From Durusdinium trenchii (taxonomy: Eukaryota; Sar; Dinophyceae; Suessiales; Symbiodiniaceae): a DNA stretch of 64,000 nt. Location: NCBI GenBank assembly GCA_963970005.1, contig CAXAMN010025628.1:663518-727517 (forward strand), written 5' to 3'. The notes under the pieces are model-generated. The model was not told where the DNA came from. It made no database searches and saw nothing but the letters and a program-made list of their open reading frames with translations. The position numbers were made by a program, and so were the translations under genes. Shown here in pieces: positions 31,201 to 41,503 of this stretch (position 1 is its first letter; each line of letters starts with the position of its first letter).

Positions 31201-32688
31201 CAGACTCGGGCTTGATGTTGCTGTTTACACCTGTTGGCAGGGGAAGAACAATTCACATGATACATGTTCGGTCTGGTGTGAGTTGCAGGGTGGTGCTGGT
31301 GGCGAGTGGATGGCTGGATGGTTTTCGCGGACAGAGTTGGGGATTCAACAGCCCGTTGCATCGAGACATCCCTTTTCCGGTTCTATGTGAGCTTTCGTCA
31401 GCAATTGGAAGGGTGCACAGAAAGAGTTTTGCAAGAACCTATTCCGGTCCAGGAAATTCGTGGAACCCGGGGCCATTCGTGGACGTTTCCTGGAATGGTG
31501 GCCAGTAGGAAAACTGACTGTAACAAAAAACCCACAAACCTTCTCAGAACTTCGTGGAAGGTATTTTTGATGCACTAACTTCGTATAAGCCATTTTTGCT
31601 GACCCCCTTTCTCCACACACCCTACATTTAGCCTTCATTTCGAGCCGCCTCAACTGCAATTAACTACTGTGAAGTTGAAAAGGAAACAGCTACTCATGGA
31701 TTTTCTCACTGGGGGGCAAGGAACCACCTCTTGTAGAGGAGTTGCCCATCCAGGGGCGGTCAGAGATGAGCACGGCATGTTAGGCAGCAGCCGTTGGCAG
31801 CCAAAAAGGGAGCGACATGTGCATGCAGCCTTTCTTCCGGGAAAGTGAAGTATGCGGGGTTCCGGCGCATGTGGGGCAAAGCAGCTGCGTGCGGCGTGCC
31901 GTTCGTCTGACGCAAGGACAGTCGGGAAAAGTGGAGAACCGGAGAATCTCGTTGGGGGAGTGTTTACGGCAAAGGTAGAAGGACAGAAGCATGTTTAACC
32001 CATATTTTCCACAGAAACTGGCATCAACCTTTTGGGGACACCTCTATACACACCGCAGCATGCAGTATGACCATGTGGAACTAGGACGGCATTACAAAAC
32101 CAAGGTGATGTGACATATTTCATCATATTTCATTATTGGGGTTCAACAAGCGGAGCTTCCTTACTTGATCACTTGAGTGGGGTGATCTATATAACATTAT
32201 ACAACCACAATTAACCATACCTGAGCTTGACATATTTTTTGACTTCCTAAGTCGAGTCCCCATAGAGTGAATTCATTTAATTTACATTCAACGTTTATTT
32301 AAGAAATTGCGCAAGGATTAATGGTGTCACCACCGTCACCGAATAAACGACCTATGGTTTTGAAAAATACCGTTTTCCCCTGAACTTGCAATTCATTAGG
32401 GAGTAGGATTTCTCCAGCCATTTACTGTGGTGTGCGCACTTCACACACACAAACAAACACTATGTAGCGGCAACGAGGCAAAGAACATTGCCGAGGCTGG
32501 GGTTCGAACTTGGGCGATTCCCATTTTAGCTGCACGTGCGGACCGTTGATGAGGTGGGTTGCACCATATGATATGTTGCACCTCCTCCGGCCTGTTATTG
32601 CACATAATTATATATATATGGTACTATATATGGTTTTGGTGAGCTTCCTGCTCCGGCTGGAGCGCATCACACCAAACCTCCGAGTGGG
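28207..32688. other. Long gene-poor stretch
   Basis: Contains a (TG)n/(TA)n microsatellite (about 28460-28520), an 11-12 bp inverted repeat (TTAACCTTTCAT at 28993 and its complement near 29038), and several 90-170-codon frames (for example 30515-31030 on plus and 31345-31659 on minus). They overlap each other and have no recognised motif. Nothing can be called with support. Confidence 0.45.
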
Positions 32689-33333
32689 TTGAAAAAGCTC
32701 TTCGGCCACAGAGGAGCGAATAGAGGAACCCGTCACCGACCAGGATCGACGGATCGCTGGGGCTCCAAGCACCTGAGAGAGAGAAGTCAAAGTCTTGCCG
32801 GCGCAGCGGAGCGAACCAGTCGGTGTCGTCTGCACTCGAGCTCCAAGTCTACAGGTCAAACAAAGGAGTTTAGAATAGATTCCAATCCGGGTTTGCTGGA
32901 AATATCTGGAAATCACCAACTAGACATTTCAGCCTACACATCACAAATCAAACATCTTGAATTGAGAGTCAAATTTGTTCAATCAAAGATTTGCGAACCA
33001 ATCTCATGTTTGGAGTTGCGGTGTGACTTGGGCTCAGATGTCTCAACTGCATAGGTTTTGCTACCTATTCCCAATGTCGTACCTCCTCAGAGGTACTTTG
33101 GGTGGCTGAGGCTTTGGGGCACATTTGAGTGTTGCAGGGTATCAACTTGGAATGTCAAGAAAAACAGCGGCCCAAATCTTGTGGTGCGTTTTGTGCTCCA
33201 GCCAGATCCGGTTGAAGCCCTGATTCTTCTGGGTGGGAAGCACCATCCAGTCAGACAGGACTCGGAATGGCTCGCCGTGGACCGGTCGGAGTCGATGACG
33301 AGTCAGCAGATCCTAAGATCCAAGAAGTGGTAG
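32689..33333 (+). other. Possible exons upstream of the sulfotransferase-like gene
   Basis: Two consecutive plus frames (32689-33054 and 33058-33333) have partly protein-like composition; the second includes NSGPNLVVRFVLQPDPVEAL. A possible acceptor TGTTGCAG lies near 33138. No family is recognised and the relation to the gene at 33.5 kb is unknown. Confidence 0.2.
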
Positions 33334-33782
33334 ACCCATAGTTGTTCTGTTTGACAAGTTTCTGAATGGGGTGAACCCAGACGATGTTCCCTGTTGGTTT
33401 GATTTAAACAATGGCCGTGTTGACACAGTCATTGAGTGCCCCCCTCGCCCAGGTGGAGAGGGCTGAGAGCGAAGCATAGTGAGAAGCAGGCACTTGGTAA
33501 CAGGGACATGGGGGGATTTGTAACTATAGAATTCAAGAATCATTGGAATCACCAATTTTGTGGTTTACCTTGGGTGTGATGGGCTGCTCACTCACCGCAC
33601 CAAGTCACAGTCTCACTGCTTTTGTGGATTTCAGGGCCATATTCACAGAGTGCCGTGCACAAGCACAAGGTGTTCAAACAAAAAGTCGGTCATTGTTTGT
33701 TGCTGCGTATGGGAGCCAAGGCCACCTGCAGCTCGTTCACTGTTCCACTTGCTCCTGGGCTCAAGGTTCATCAGTTTTTGAT

Positions 33783-34600
33783 GACAGCATGGCAAGCCCA
33801 TCAGGTTGGGTTCAAAAGTTGTTGCTCCTACAAGCGCTGGGCTTGATCGGAATCTATTTGCAAGAGCAAAGGGATGCAATTGTCTCAGCGTTCAAGACCT
33901 TTGGATTCACAAGGCCGGACACATCTGCAAGCCTACAAGCTGACCAAGAAGGCAAATTCCTCCAACTGACAGACGTGGAAGATTTTCCGAACAAACCAGC
34001 TTCTACGGCTGCCAGCAAGGCAAGCAGGTCCTTGCGTTCAGACTTGGCAAAGCCCGTGACCAACCTCGATGGATCAACAAGGTCCAGATCCAAGCGTGTG
34101 AAACCACCAGCAGCGGATTCCACTGCAAGTGTGGACTCCAGACCCACAAAAGTCAGGACCCAAGGGTCTAGGTCCAAGCGTGTGACCCCACCACAAGCGG
34201 ATTCCACTGCAAGTGTGGACTCCAGAGCCACAAAAGTCGGGTCTGAAGGGTCCGGCTCCAGGGCTGTGCAACNNNNNNNNNNACCAGCAGCGGATTCCAC
34301 TGCAAGTGTGGACTCCACAGCCACAAAAGAAGGGTCCGGCTCCAGGGCTGTGCAACCACCAGCAGCCGACTCAAGTCCAAGCCCGGCGGCCACAAGCATG
34401 AGAAAGATTCGCCCTATTCTAAGGGCCGCTGGCCCAGTCCCAAGTCTTGTGATTGCTGGTGCTGACAAAGGCGGCACCTCTGAAGCTTATGCTATGTTGG
34501 CACGAGAGTTCCAGGTTGTGGATAAGGGGCAGGAAGAGAAGAAGGAGTTGGGTTGCTTGCATCTCGCATGGTTTAAACATACCATGTCATGCATTCTCAC
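33783..34600 (+). CDS. Sulfotransferase-like protein, N-terminal exon(s)
   Basis: Part of a 371-codon frame (33543-34658); the beginning may be non-coding. It reads a hydrophobic segment (KLLLLQALGLIGIYL), then a low-complexity stem with repeats of PPAADSTASVDS, then PSLVIAGADKGGTSEAYAML near 34437-34500. The last fits the 5'-phosphosulfate-binding loop of carbohydrate sulfotransferases, which transfer sulfate from PAPS to sugars in the Golgi lumen. Anchor, stem and catalytic domain is the usual order for these type II membrane enzymes. Four 84-bp repeat units encode the stem, and the N gap falls inside. The rest of the enzyme continues in separate downstream exons. Confidence 0.5.
34089..34375 (+). 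repeat. 84-bp coding tandem repeat with N gap
   Basis: Units start near 34089, 34173, 34257 and 34341. The unit is a multiple of three and keeps frame, encoding Ser/Lys/Arg-rich linkers around PPAADSTASVDS. Ten Ns (34273-34282) replace the centre of one unit, so true copy number and length are unknown. Confidence 0.85.
34273..34282. other. Assembly gap (10 N)
   Basis: Ten undetermined bases inside the 84-bp tandem repeat, as expected where reads of a repeat could not be joined. Confidence 0.99.
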
Positions 34601-34968
34601 CCGCCCCAGAAATCACCACTCGCTGCATGTCATACGTGTCAAGACACAAGCTTCCTGAATGGATTGGCCACAATTCCAAGGTATTTGGTCATGCATGGTG
34701 CCCAAGCTGTTCAGCAATGCTATCTTCAGTACTTTGGACTCCCGGACAGAAAAAAACCGATCGGCGGAGAGTCGACGTGGTCGGCAGCGGTGGTGGGGTC
34801 GCCCCACATGAGATCCCCCCAACAAGCATGGTATTGCTGGAATGCCTGGAGCACATCAGATCTAAATGTGGACCCGGTTTACAATGAAGACGCTGTTTTG
34901 TGTTCCACGCGACAGGCACCATCCAGAACGGGTGAAGATTTTTTTGTTGTGCTTCTTCTTTTCATTCA

Positions 34969-34992
34969 GCCAGAATCCCAGCTGAAGCAGCA
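34969..34992 (+). CDS. Candidate 24-nt micro-exon
   Basis: A pyrimidine-rich acceptor (CTTCTTTTCATTCAG) precedes 24 nt that encode PESQLKQQ, followed by the donor CAG|GTGAGC. It lies between the two recognisable parts of the sulfotransferase-like gene, so it may belong to it. Confidence 0.35.
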
Positions 34993-35057
34993 GGTGAGCG
35001 CATATACGCGCGTTTGCACACGAGTGTGCGCTGAGCTGAGGACAGCTCCAGTCCAAC

Positions 35058-35123
35058 ATGTCCAAGAAGGTCCTGCCCATCGATGCAACACCCAACTACT
35101 ACTATTCCAACCAGTCCCTAACC
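35058..35123 (+). CDS. Sulfotransferase-like internal exon
   Basis: A short frame reads KVLPIDATPNYYYSNQSL. In carbohydrate sulfotransferases, a K-x-x-x-D-A-T-P-x-Y segment lies between the 5' and 3' phosphosulfate-binding motifs. The segment occupies that place between the motifs at 34.4 and 35.5 kb. Exact exon borders are not clear. Confidence 0.4.
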
Positions 35124-35490
35124 TGATCTTAAGGATCTGTCCAGGATTGCATTTTGACAGACCATGGGAGAAGTCCGGGAGACGTTGAGACTGTTTTGGG
35201 AGGAAACAATGGTCGACCATTGTTCTGAGGCCAGTCTTGTTTTCCAGTTTTTTGGCGACCGTGGGATTGCTGCGCCCTTGGGCTGAAGACGTGCGTGGTT
35301 TCTCAGCAGGGATAGGGCCCCACTCAGCAGGGATTCTCCTGGCGGTTTCTTATCCAAGAAGTCGACCTGACCTTCACCGTCACCTTTGACCTGGGGGTCT
35401 TGTGGTCGACGACGAGGCATTCCACTGATTACCAGATACTATTAAAGTTGATGCATGTTGACGTGACAAAAAGCCTTGAATACGACCTTC

Positions 35491-35676
35491 CTCCCCTCGA
35501 TCGATGCACCGAGGTTCTATGCTCGCTACATTTCCCCACCGAAGATCCTGGCGCAAGTGGCGCCCAGTGCCACCATCCTCTTTCTCCTCCGAGAGCCGGT
35601 GAGCCGTGCCCGGAGCCTGTCGCCTGGTGTCGGAAACGGTGGCGGTGTCCAGGGTGGTCCGGTCCAGGGTGTGTAG
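35491..35676 (+). CDS. Sulfotransferase-like exon with 3'-PAPS motif
   Basis: The frame reads SIDAPRFYARYISPPKILAQ then APSATILFLLREPVSRARSL. This matches the 3'-phosphate-binding motif of sulfotransferases: a buried strand followed by LLRxPVxRAxS, with Arg and Ser contacting PAPS. CCG|GTGAGC inside the motif looks like a donor site but also reads as coding. The following Gly/Val-rich stretch up to the stop at 35676 is doubtful. A further frame (35686-35967) may hold the C-terminal part. Confidence 0.5.
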   Translation, partial: LPSIDAPRFYARYISPPKILAQVAPSATILFLLREPVSRARSLSPGVGNGGGVQGGPVQGV

Positions 35677-35685
35677 CCTGCGCCG

Positions 35686-35967
35686 GTGGAGTGGACCACC
35701 GGGTTTCTCGAAACGCCAAGAAAACTGTCAGTTGATGGGGTGCGTGAATGTGCAGAGGCTTATGATGTTGAGGTACAACCATTTTTTGATTTCCGTGACC
35801 GGCTACGATCTCACTGGCACATTGGAAGAACAGCTGGAGGAGGTGCGAAGCGTGGTGTTTCTGGCGAACTGGTCGGGACATTTCTGAGCGACCCTGACTT
35901 GAGCTGGGAAGCTTTCCCCATACGGACCGTGGGTTGGCCCAACCAATGCACAAAGCCTCCCATTTGA
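35686..35967 (+). CDS. Possible C-terminal exon of the sulfotransferase-like gene
   Basis: A 93-codon plus frame in the same phase as the exon just upstream, with SVDGVRECAEAYDVEVQPFF and PDLSWEAFPIRTVGWPNQ. Sulfotransferases carry variable helical segments after the 3'-PAPS motif, so position fits, but no specific motif confirms it. The minus-strand 206-codon frame here (35429-36049) is its shadow. Confidence 0.25.
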   Translation: MEWTTGFLETPRKLSVDGVRECAEAYDVEVQPFFDFRDRLRSHWHIGRTAGGGAKRGVSGELVGTFLSDPDLSWEAFPIRTVGWPNQCTKPPI

Positions 35968-36196
35968 TGTAAGTGTCCAGCCTCCATTTGCTGCGCGAGC
36001 CGTTGCGACAGCCTAAAAAAAACACACAACATGAGTGGCTGGCAGACAAGTTCGGGATTTGGCCGGGGATTTATAGGCACATTTGCAATGGGACTTGATC
36101 CCATGTGCATGATTTGCCCAGTTGGTGGAACTCGTCCATTTGCACAGTTGGCTCAATATTATATTATATATAATAATAGCTAGGCTATATATAATA

Positions 36197-36360
36197 TGCA
36201 AGCGGTCGAAAGGCCTGCTCTGCTCAAATGAAAGAGAGATCTTCGATCTCGTGGTCTTCTAGATGGCTATGCGATCTAACGGCCACGCTCTTGCCCTTTT
36301 GATCCTCTCAATCGACTAGCGTCGGAAGTACTGATGCGCAGTCGCAATGGAAACATTGCA
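36197..36360 (-). repeat. 3' LTR of element 2 (164 bp)
   Basis: On the minus strand it begins TGCAATGTTTCC and ends GACCGCTTGCA. It is identical to the 5' LTR at 43829-43992. It contains a small hairpin, GAGATCTTCGATCTC. Confidence 0.96.
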
Positions 36361-36377
36361 TGCCACCTTATCCCCTC
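36361..36377 (-). promoter_or_regulatory. Polypurine tract of element 2
   Basis: Directly upstream of the 3' LTR the minus strand reads GAGGGGATAAGGTGGCA, a purine-rich stretch. It is placed where RNase H would leave the primer for plus-strand synthesis. Confidence 0.7.
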
Positions 36378-36441
36378 GATTTGGACTTTGTCCCACATGG
36401 TCATTCCTTTTCTCAAAACAAACAAAGCAACCAGAACCTCA

Positions 36442-37176
36442 TCAATGGTCCTTTTGAGTCGGAGTGGGTGAATGTTGGTTGTGTCCTTGTTGTCTGTATG
36501 TGGTGTGGTGACTCTTGCCTTCGAAGGTGTTCTCCATGGGATCCTGTCCCTTCTCGCGACGGCGTCTTGCCGAAGACATGGTGACGTCCTGCACAATCTT
36601 CCACTTTTGCTTCATGCTGTAAAATAGTTGCAACTGCCTCAGCTCGTTCTTTGTGAGCGAATTGGCCAGTTGTGCTTCGCTGTGAACCCAACGTATCGTC
36701 ACATGGTTCCTTAGTTGTGCATGTTTCATGCCCATGAGTTCTATATCCACTCTTCGTTCCGAGCCCTTAGTGCACAGAACCTCGGTAGACAATTTGTCAT
36801 AGACATTGCGTGAGTCGGTGGTCACCGTTCCATGGATTGAGCTCACAGCACAATTCACATGTCGAATGCTGAAACTAGTTCCGAGCATTTCAGCCATCTG
36901 GAATCTAGCAAAGTACAGTGCATCCTCAGTGTTAACGGCAGCTGCCGCTTCTGCGGCACCGGGGCTTCTGCAGACCCTTTGTATTTTCGAGGAGTTCCAT
37001 GCCAGGGGTGCTACGACTTCACAATCGCCTTTCAACATGTTTTGGTGTGAGGCTCCTATGAAATAGCCCTGAGTACTAGTTCCATCAACACGATTCTTGT
37101 TAGCTGCATCACACCAAGCGAACAGACCTAAACGTTTCAAGTCAAGTCGGGGAATCAACATCTTGTGATCTCTCAT
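36442..37176 (-). CDS. RNase H domain (element 2)
   Basis: A 244-codon frame with the copia RNase H H1 residues: Asp in LFAWCDAANKNR, Glu in SPGAAEAAAAVNTED and Asp in VTTDSRNVYD, with the ANSLTK signature near the C-terminus. It degrades the RNA strand of the RNA:DNA hybrid. It is fused in the ancestral frame to the reverse transcriptase. Here the junction is broken near an A4 run at about 37180. The last 40 or so residues are basic and His-rich with no known fold. Confidence 0.8.
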   Translation of the reverse strand: MRDHKMLIPRLDLKRLGLFAWCDAANKNRVDGTSTQGYFIGASHQNMLKGDCEVVAPLAWNSSKIQRVCRSPGAAEAAAAVNTEDALYFARFQMAEMLGTSFSIRHVNCAVSSIHGTVTTDSRNVYDKLSTEVLCTKGSERRVDIELMGMKHAQLRNHVTIRWVHSEAQLANSLTKNELRQLQLFYSMKQKWKIVQDVTMSSARRRREKGQDPMENTFEGKSHHTTYRQQGHNQHSPTPTQKDH

Positions 37177-37640
37177 GTTTTCACTTGGTGCCTCAGTTTG
37201 TTGGCTCGAAATAGGGTTTCTACTGTACTTTGTGAGACCTCCGACAGCAGCAGGCTCGTCTCTGCCGAGAAGTGTGGAGCTGTTTGCTGTGCCAACCAGC
37301 TCACTCCTCCAAGCAACGTTCTCAGCTGACTCTTTTCAAGGTCATCTGTTGGGGCATGCTTGTCCTGCTTCCGGTGAGCTCGAATGTTGATGTACTTCAA
37401 GTCATCAATGTATGCACCTTGAGACAGGGCGTATGAGCCATCAGCAGAGCGTTCCACACGAATGCCACATTGGACGAAAGAACCTTCTTCCCAATCTGAC
37501 CATTTGTACTTCTGTTGTATGTTCTGCAGCAATTGGTTCCACTCTGGACATGCTTCGTTCCCGGAGAAAACGAAGTCATCTACATGGCCCGAGATGATTC
37601 CTTGGAGTTCGCCTCGGACTTTGGTATGTCCAGCAACATG
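37173..37640 (-). CDS. pol: Reverse transcriptase palm and thumb part (element 2)
   Basis: The frame carries the catalytic HVDD (37575-37586) within GIISGHVDDFVFSG, then SFVQCGIRVERSADGSYALS and LRTLLGGVSWLAQQTAPHFS, typical of the copia connection region before RNase H. The N-terminal half of the enzyme is in another frame just upstream. It should synthesise cDNA in cytoplasmic particles. Confidence 0.85.
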   Translation of the reverse strand, partial: HVAGHTKVRGELQGIISGHVDDFVFSGNEACPEWNQLLQNIQQKYKWSDWEEGSFVQCGIRVERSADGSYALSQGAYIDDLKYINIRAHRKQDKHAPTDDLEKSQLRTLLGGVSWLAQQTAPHFSAETSLLLSEVSQSTVETLFRANKLRHQVKT

Positions 37641-37659
37641 GATCTGACCAGCATCTTTT

Positions 37660-38090
37660 TAGACCTTGTTCGTGAAAATATGCCGAAATCGACCTGTACC
37701 ATTCTAGTGGTGCATCAACCAAGCCGTAGCATGCTTTCTTCACACGTGTGATGGTTTCAGGAGGTAGCCCCATGGCTTCCAGTATTTCAGGACAAGGAAT
37801 ACACAGCAGGTCATCTGGATATTCTCTGGACTGAAGGAATGCTCCAGTGACATCTCCTTTACGGGTCATGTACCCTTTTGCAGCTGCAATTGTCAACTGA
37901 ATCTGCCGGGTCTGGCGTGTAGTGGTAGGCGAGGTTGTGGCTCGACCCTCATACTGAGGATCCATGTATCCCAGCAGCACAGCTCTTGCTTTTGCTTTGT
38001 GACCGCCGTCTGGCAGTGGCTTCCATGTTAGGATCCACCTCATCCTGACGGCATCCTCTTTTCGAGCACTCAGGTGCCGGGGCTTTTCCA
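37660..38090 (-). CDS. pol: Reverse transcriptase N-terminal part (element 2)
   Basis: Part of the 173-codon frame 37576-38097. It reads MRWILTWKPLPDGGHKAKAR (fingers), KGDVTGAFLQ with the first catalytic Asp, then KKACYGLVDAPLEWYRSISA and the DPCCW segment. The end of the frame beyond about 37650 is out of phase with the HVDD part. Together the two fragments cover the usual RVT_2 length. Confidence 0.85.
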
Positions 38091-39082
38091 AAGGCAATCT
38101 TATCCTCTGGTGTCATTTTCTTCTCGGAGACCTCGATAGCTCGCTTCTTGAGCGCTGAAACTAGGTATCCTTGAAGATCTCGAAGAGCCTTTTCTGATGT
38201 GCCACGGTTGTCTGGCATGCCAATCTGTATCTCCACAGCTGCTGAGGCCTGAGTCCAGTAGCCATTGTCTTCTAAATCCACCAGGAAGCTTAACTCATTG
38301 ACTTGTTGGATCCATGAGGCTCCTGCTGAGAACCCCACGGGTGCAACTTCCTTCTTTCTTCTCTCACGGCTCCGAGATCTTTCGGACCTGGGTTCAGGTC
38401 TTTCTGCGGGCCTTGAGCCTGGTGTTAAGTTCTCTTCTTCTGGATGCTCTTCTCTGAAGTCTTGACTTCGACGGAGACGACTACTGGCTGCTTCTTCAGG
38501 GCATTCACTAACTTCATAGTCCGGAGGCATTGCTCTTTTCCCCCTCTGTCGAACTGAAGGTTGCCATTCATGTCGTGGATCTCCTGCTCGAAGCCATTCT
38601 TGTTCTTCGGGTGACTCGGACCAATCTTCATAGTCGTTGCCACCCAACTCACTAGCCACTCGTTGAAAATCCCAGGGTTGTGGTTCTTCAGAATGCAGTT
38701 CATCTATGACCTTTTCTTTCTCTGAAGCGTGTCTCAGTTGTTCGGGACAGCATTTTAGGAGTCTCCTCCCTCGCACCAGCCAGACTGATGACCCTGCTAG
38801 AAGTTCTCCTTGAGTGTCACGTTTCTGTTCTGTCGCCAGGATTCGAGCAGGTCCCACAAATCGACCTGTAGTGTTCTTGGTGGGTTTTGCATCTTTTCCG
38901 GTGACTTGTTTCCTCCAAATGAACACCAGGTCACCAGCTGAGAAATTCATGCATCTTCGATGTTTGGAATGTTGAGCTCGTTGAAGTCTCTGGTCATTGT
39001 TCCAATCCAAAAACGCCTTTTCAGCTGATAATCGCATTTCATTTCTGCTGATTTCTGATGCTCGGAGTGGGGGTGTTCCCAT
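38091..39082 (-). CDS. Integrase C-terminal part and linker (element 2)
   Basis: Part of the 377-codon frame 37949-39082. It starts with helices after the integrase core (PLRASEISRNEMRLSAEKAF), then the barrel-like domain (MNFSAGDLVFIWRKQ and GRFVGPARIL). An acidic and Arg/Ser-rich linker follows, leading to KKMTPEDKIAF before the reverse transcriptase. The join to the core is broken at a G5 run (39069-39073) and the join to the reverse transcriptase near 38090. Confidence 0.75.
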
Positions 39083-39813
39083 TGTAGGTCAGGTGAGACT
39101 GCTGTGTCTTTTGTAAAGAAACGACCTGTGTCATCAGGCGCACGACCAAAAACATGTTGGAGGGGAGAGTAACCTCGGACAATCTCTCTGTTGTTGAGGA
39201 CTCTCATGCACTCAGCTAAGACCTCCTCCAGTGGTTGGTCCTCAAAATCGGCACAGACCTTCGCGAGGAGTGTCTTGGTTGCTTGAATACTTCTTTCACA
39301 AATTCCAAGCTTCCAGTGACCCTCGCCTGGGATCAGATCCAGATAGATATGATTTTGATCACAGAATTCCGACAACCCATGACTCCGATAGGCTCCGTCG
39401 GGATCGAGCCTCAAGGTTTGAGGAAAACCAAAATAGGAGGACCATGCCTCCTTGAAAGTGGCTATGAAAGTGGCTGCGGAAATGTGTTGTTTCTTCCCTT
39501 TTCCAACGACACGAGCGACTCGGAACCGCGACCCTTCATCCACTAACATCAAAAACTGAACATGTTCTCCAGAGATGGGATGAACAAAGTGTCCGACGTC
39601 TCCGGAAACCACTTCAAATTTCGGGGGTTGGGGTTCCAGCGAGGAAAGGTTGCGAGGCTGTGGTCTTGCCTTTTCCTGACACACGGCACATGTGAACTTC
39701 TGAGCCAACTCGATAATCCTAGAATGCACTCCACGTCTTTTCAGGGCCAAGACCATGTATTTCAACGGGCTATGTCCCGTAGCAGCGTGCAACAAATACA
39801 GCTTTTTCTTAAT
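39061..39813 (-). CDS. Integrase zinc finger and catalytic core (element 2)
   Basis: C-terminal portion (residues about 450-700) of the 737-codon frame 38947-41160. The HHCC finger has HAATGH and CAVC. Catalytic residues are Asp521 (VVSGDVGHF), Asp586 (RLDPDGAYRS) and Glu622 (LGICERSIQ). Asp586 and Glu622 are 35 residues apart, the DD35E spacing. The core is intact and longer than in element 1's broken copy. Confidence 0.88.
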
Positions 39814-40017
39814 GGTTTCGTCCTCAAGTTGGCAGGGTCCCTCAGGTTCTTGGGCAGCCAGGGCTTCCGCAAGTCCGGAGGCACAATGTCCACATTGCAG
39901 CTGAGCCCCATGAAGGTTCGTTTCATGACACAAACAAAAGGTCTCCTTCCCAAATTGGTCTCCTTCTAGGGTCTTCCCTTCCAACTCCCCAAAAAGCGTT
40001 TCGCGGGTGTTTCCTTG

Positions 40018-40668
40018 AAGAATCGTTTGACACACACGTTTCGCAAACCAGGGTGTATAGAAGGCCGTTCGTTTCGTGAGTTGTCCTTCGCAAGGAACGT
40101 GTGTCACATCGGGTCCACAAGTACATGGCAAGTTCATGCGTCGTGACAACAGTTCATGAGTGGTCATCAACTTCCATCCCTTAGAGATGACATGACCCTG
40201 GCTATCTTTCAAATTCACCTGACAACCTCGAACGATCGCGAATCGCAACGCATACCGCGACGCAAGCTGCTGAACTAAAGGGAGCCTCCATGCCTGGCAT
40301 GACTGTGACCATTCCCAAGTACAATGGGTACCCCTCTGAATACAGTAGTTCATGATGACGGCACCCCCAACATATTGTTTCAACACCTCGCGGCGTTTCG
40401 CTTCAAGGTTTTCCTTTTGTTGCACGTTTCTTTGGTTCGCGTTTTGCATAATGGAGTATGGTCCACACTCCATTGACAGCCAAACATGCATGGGTTTCTC
40501 TTTGTCAATCCTATCCAACACTGACCTCACACCGTTGTCAGTGCTTAAGTCATAGTGGTTCCAAATGGACAGGCGCTGAGCAGACTTTTGGCGTCCAGTG
40601 AGGTCCTGCATGGTTTTTGTGAGTATGCTGTCCTCACTACATGCCACTTCGAGTAGGACCGTCCGGTC
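40018..40668 (-). CDS. Methyltransferase-like domain (element 2)
   Basis: Residues 165-381 of the 737-codon frame 38947-41160. Block by block it aligns with the element 1 domain: VLLEVACSEDSILTKTM (first strand and loop), HVWLSMECGPYSIMQN (motif IV region, Cys232 conserved), RGTHCTWEWSQSCQAW (motif VI region, the ENP of element 1 not conserved), KLMTTHELLSRRM, and a Cys/His segment PCTCGPDVTHVPCEG. Loss of the Pro before Cys and of the Asn suggests it is not a normal C5 methyltransferase. It may be a catalytically dead fold kept for nucleic-acid or host-factor binding. Confidence 0.55.
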
Positions 40669-40844
40669 CGGGAGAACAAGAGATTGGAGAGTGTCCGGCA
40701 ACATACGATCAACAGTGGAGGACAAATCACGAGCATGACCTTTCTTCAAAGAAACTAGGTGTGCTGCCTGTTCTCTCTCTACCGTAGACTGGCTAGGCTC
40801 ATAGCTAGGGTCCTGGCCAATAGGTGCCTGACCGTTTAAGGCTC

Positions 40845-41160
40845 TCACTGAGGCATCAGCTCGAAGCTCTCGGAGGTCTCGTTTGACACTTCGGAGCGCT
40901 GGCCCTTGCGAGGCCTCTCGGATTTCAGATCCTGCATGTCCTCCTTGAGTTCCACCACTGCTGAGGTCAGCATCTGAAGAATCTGCTTCAGCTCTGGATC
41001 GGAGTCGGCACTCGGCTTGGCGGCACCGGATGATGTCGCGTAGCCCCCGGTCGTGTCCATCTTCACTGTCTGAGGAATCTTCTCCTTGGCCATGGATGGG
41101 ACGGTAGCTCCCGGAGTCCGCGTGACTGCGGCTGGCTGGTTCTCCTGTTGCTGGAGCCAC
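40845..41160 (-). CDS. Spacer with predicted helix (element 2)
   Basis: The C-terminal 100 or so residues of the frame 40845-41840 read MAKEKIPQTVKMDTTGG then DPELKQILQMLTSAVVELKE, a likely amphipathic coiled-coil, and end FELMPQ followed by a stop. The overlapping start of the 737-codon frame is Arg/Ser/Asp-rich and looks like a shadow. The protein would link the ExoX-C-like module to the methyltransferase-like domain or be a separate product. Confidence 0.45.
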
Positions 41161-41503
41161 AGAGCAGGCGGGGTGAGCACGTCTCCTCTTCCTTGGCCAT
41201 GGTTGTCACCCATCGGCAGTACTGTGGATCCTCCTGAAGGAGCTGGGCATAGGTTTTCCCGGCATGCTGACCGAATCCGACTGGATCTTCCCCGGATGCA
41301 GGAGCTTGATCGTACACGGCCTGGATGCCGCGATTCATCAACTGCTTCACGGTTTCGTTGCCGTTGACTGGAACTCGTAGCACCTGGGTTACATGCTCTA
41401 CCAGCTGGCTCTTCTTGCGGCTTGCGGCATTCAGTTCGACCATCATTTGACGAAGAGGTGTCCGCTCCTTCTTGTTGGAAGCCTCGGGAATCCCCTGTTC
41501 GGC
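41063..41503 (-). CDS. ExoX C-terminal-like module (element 2)
   Basis: After the in-frame TGA at 41504-41506 this frame is open to 41063. It holds TVKQLMNRGIQAVYD, then DPVGFGQHAGKTYAQLLQED and PQYCRWV. The pattern FG-x-H-x-G-K-T-Y-x-x-x-x-x-x-x-P-x-Y-C-x-W matches the small C-terminal domain found on exonuclease X-like proteins and on many dinoflagellate polypeptides. Its role in a retrotransposon is unknown; nucleic-acid binding is a guess. Confidence 0.5.
   Translation of the reverse strand, partial: AEQGIPEASNKKERTPLRQMMVELNAASRKKSQLVEHVTQVLRVPVNGNETVKQLMNRGIQAVYDQAPASGEDPVGFGQHAGKTYAQLLQEDPQYCRWVTTMAKEEETCSPRLLCGSSNRRTSQPQSRGLRELPSHPWPRRRFLRQ

Noticed and set aside
32495-32520. GGGGTTCGAACTTGGG resembling a tRNA T-arm
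   Set aside because: The flanking bases cannot form a 5-bp stem and no D-arm or acceptor stem is found on either strand.
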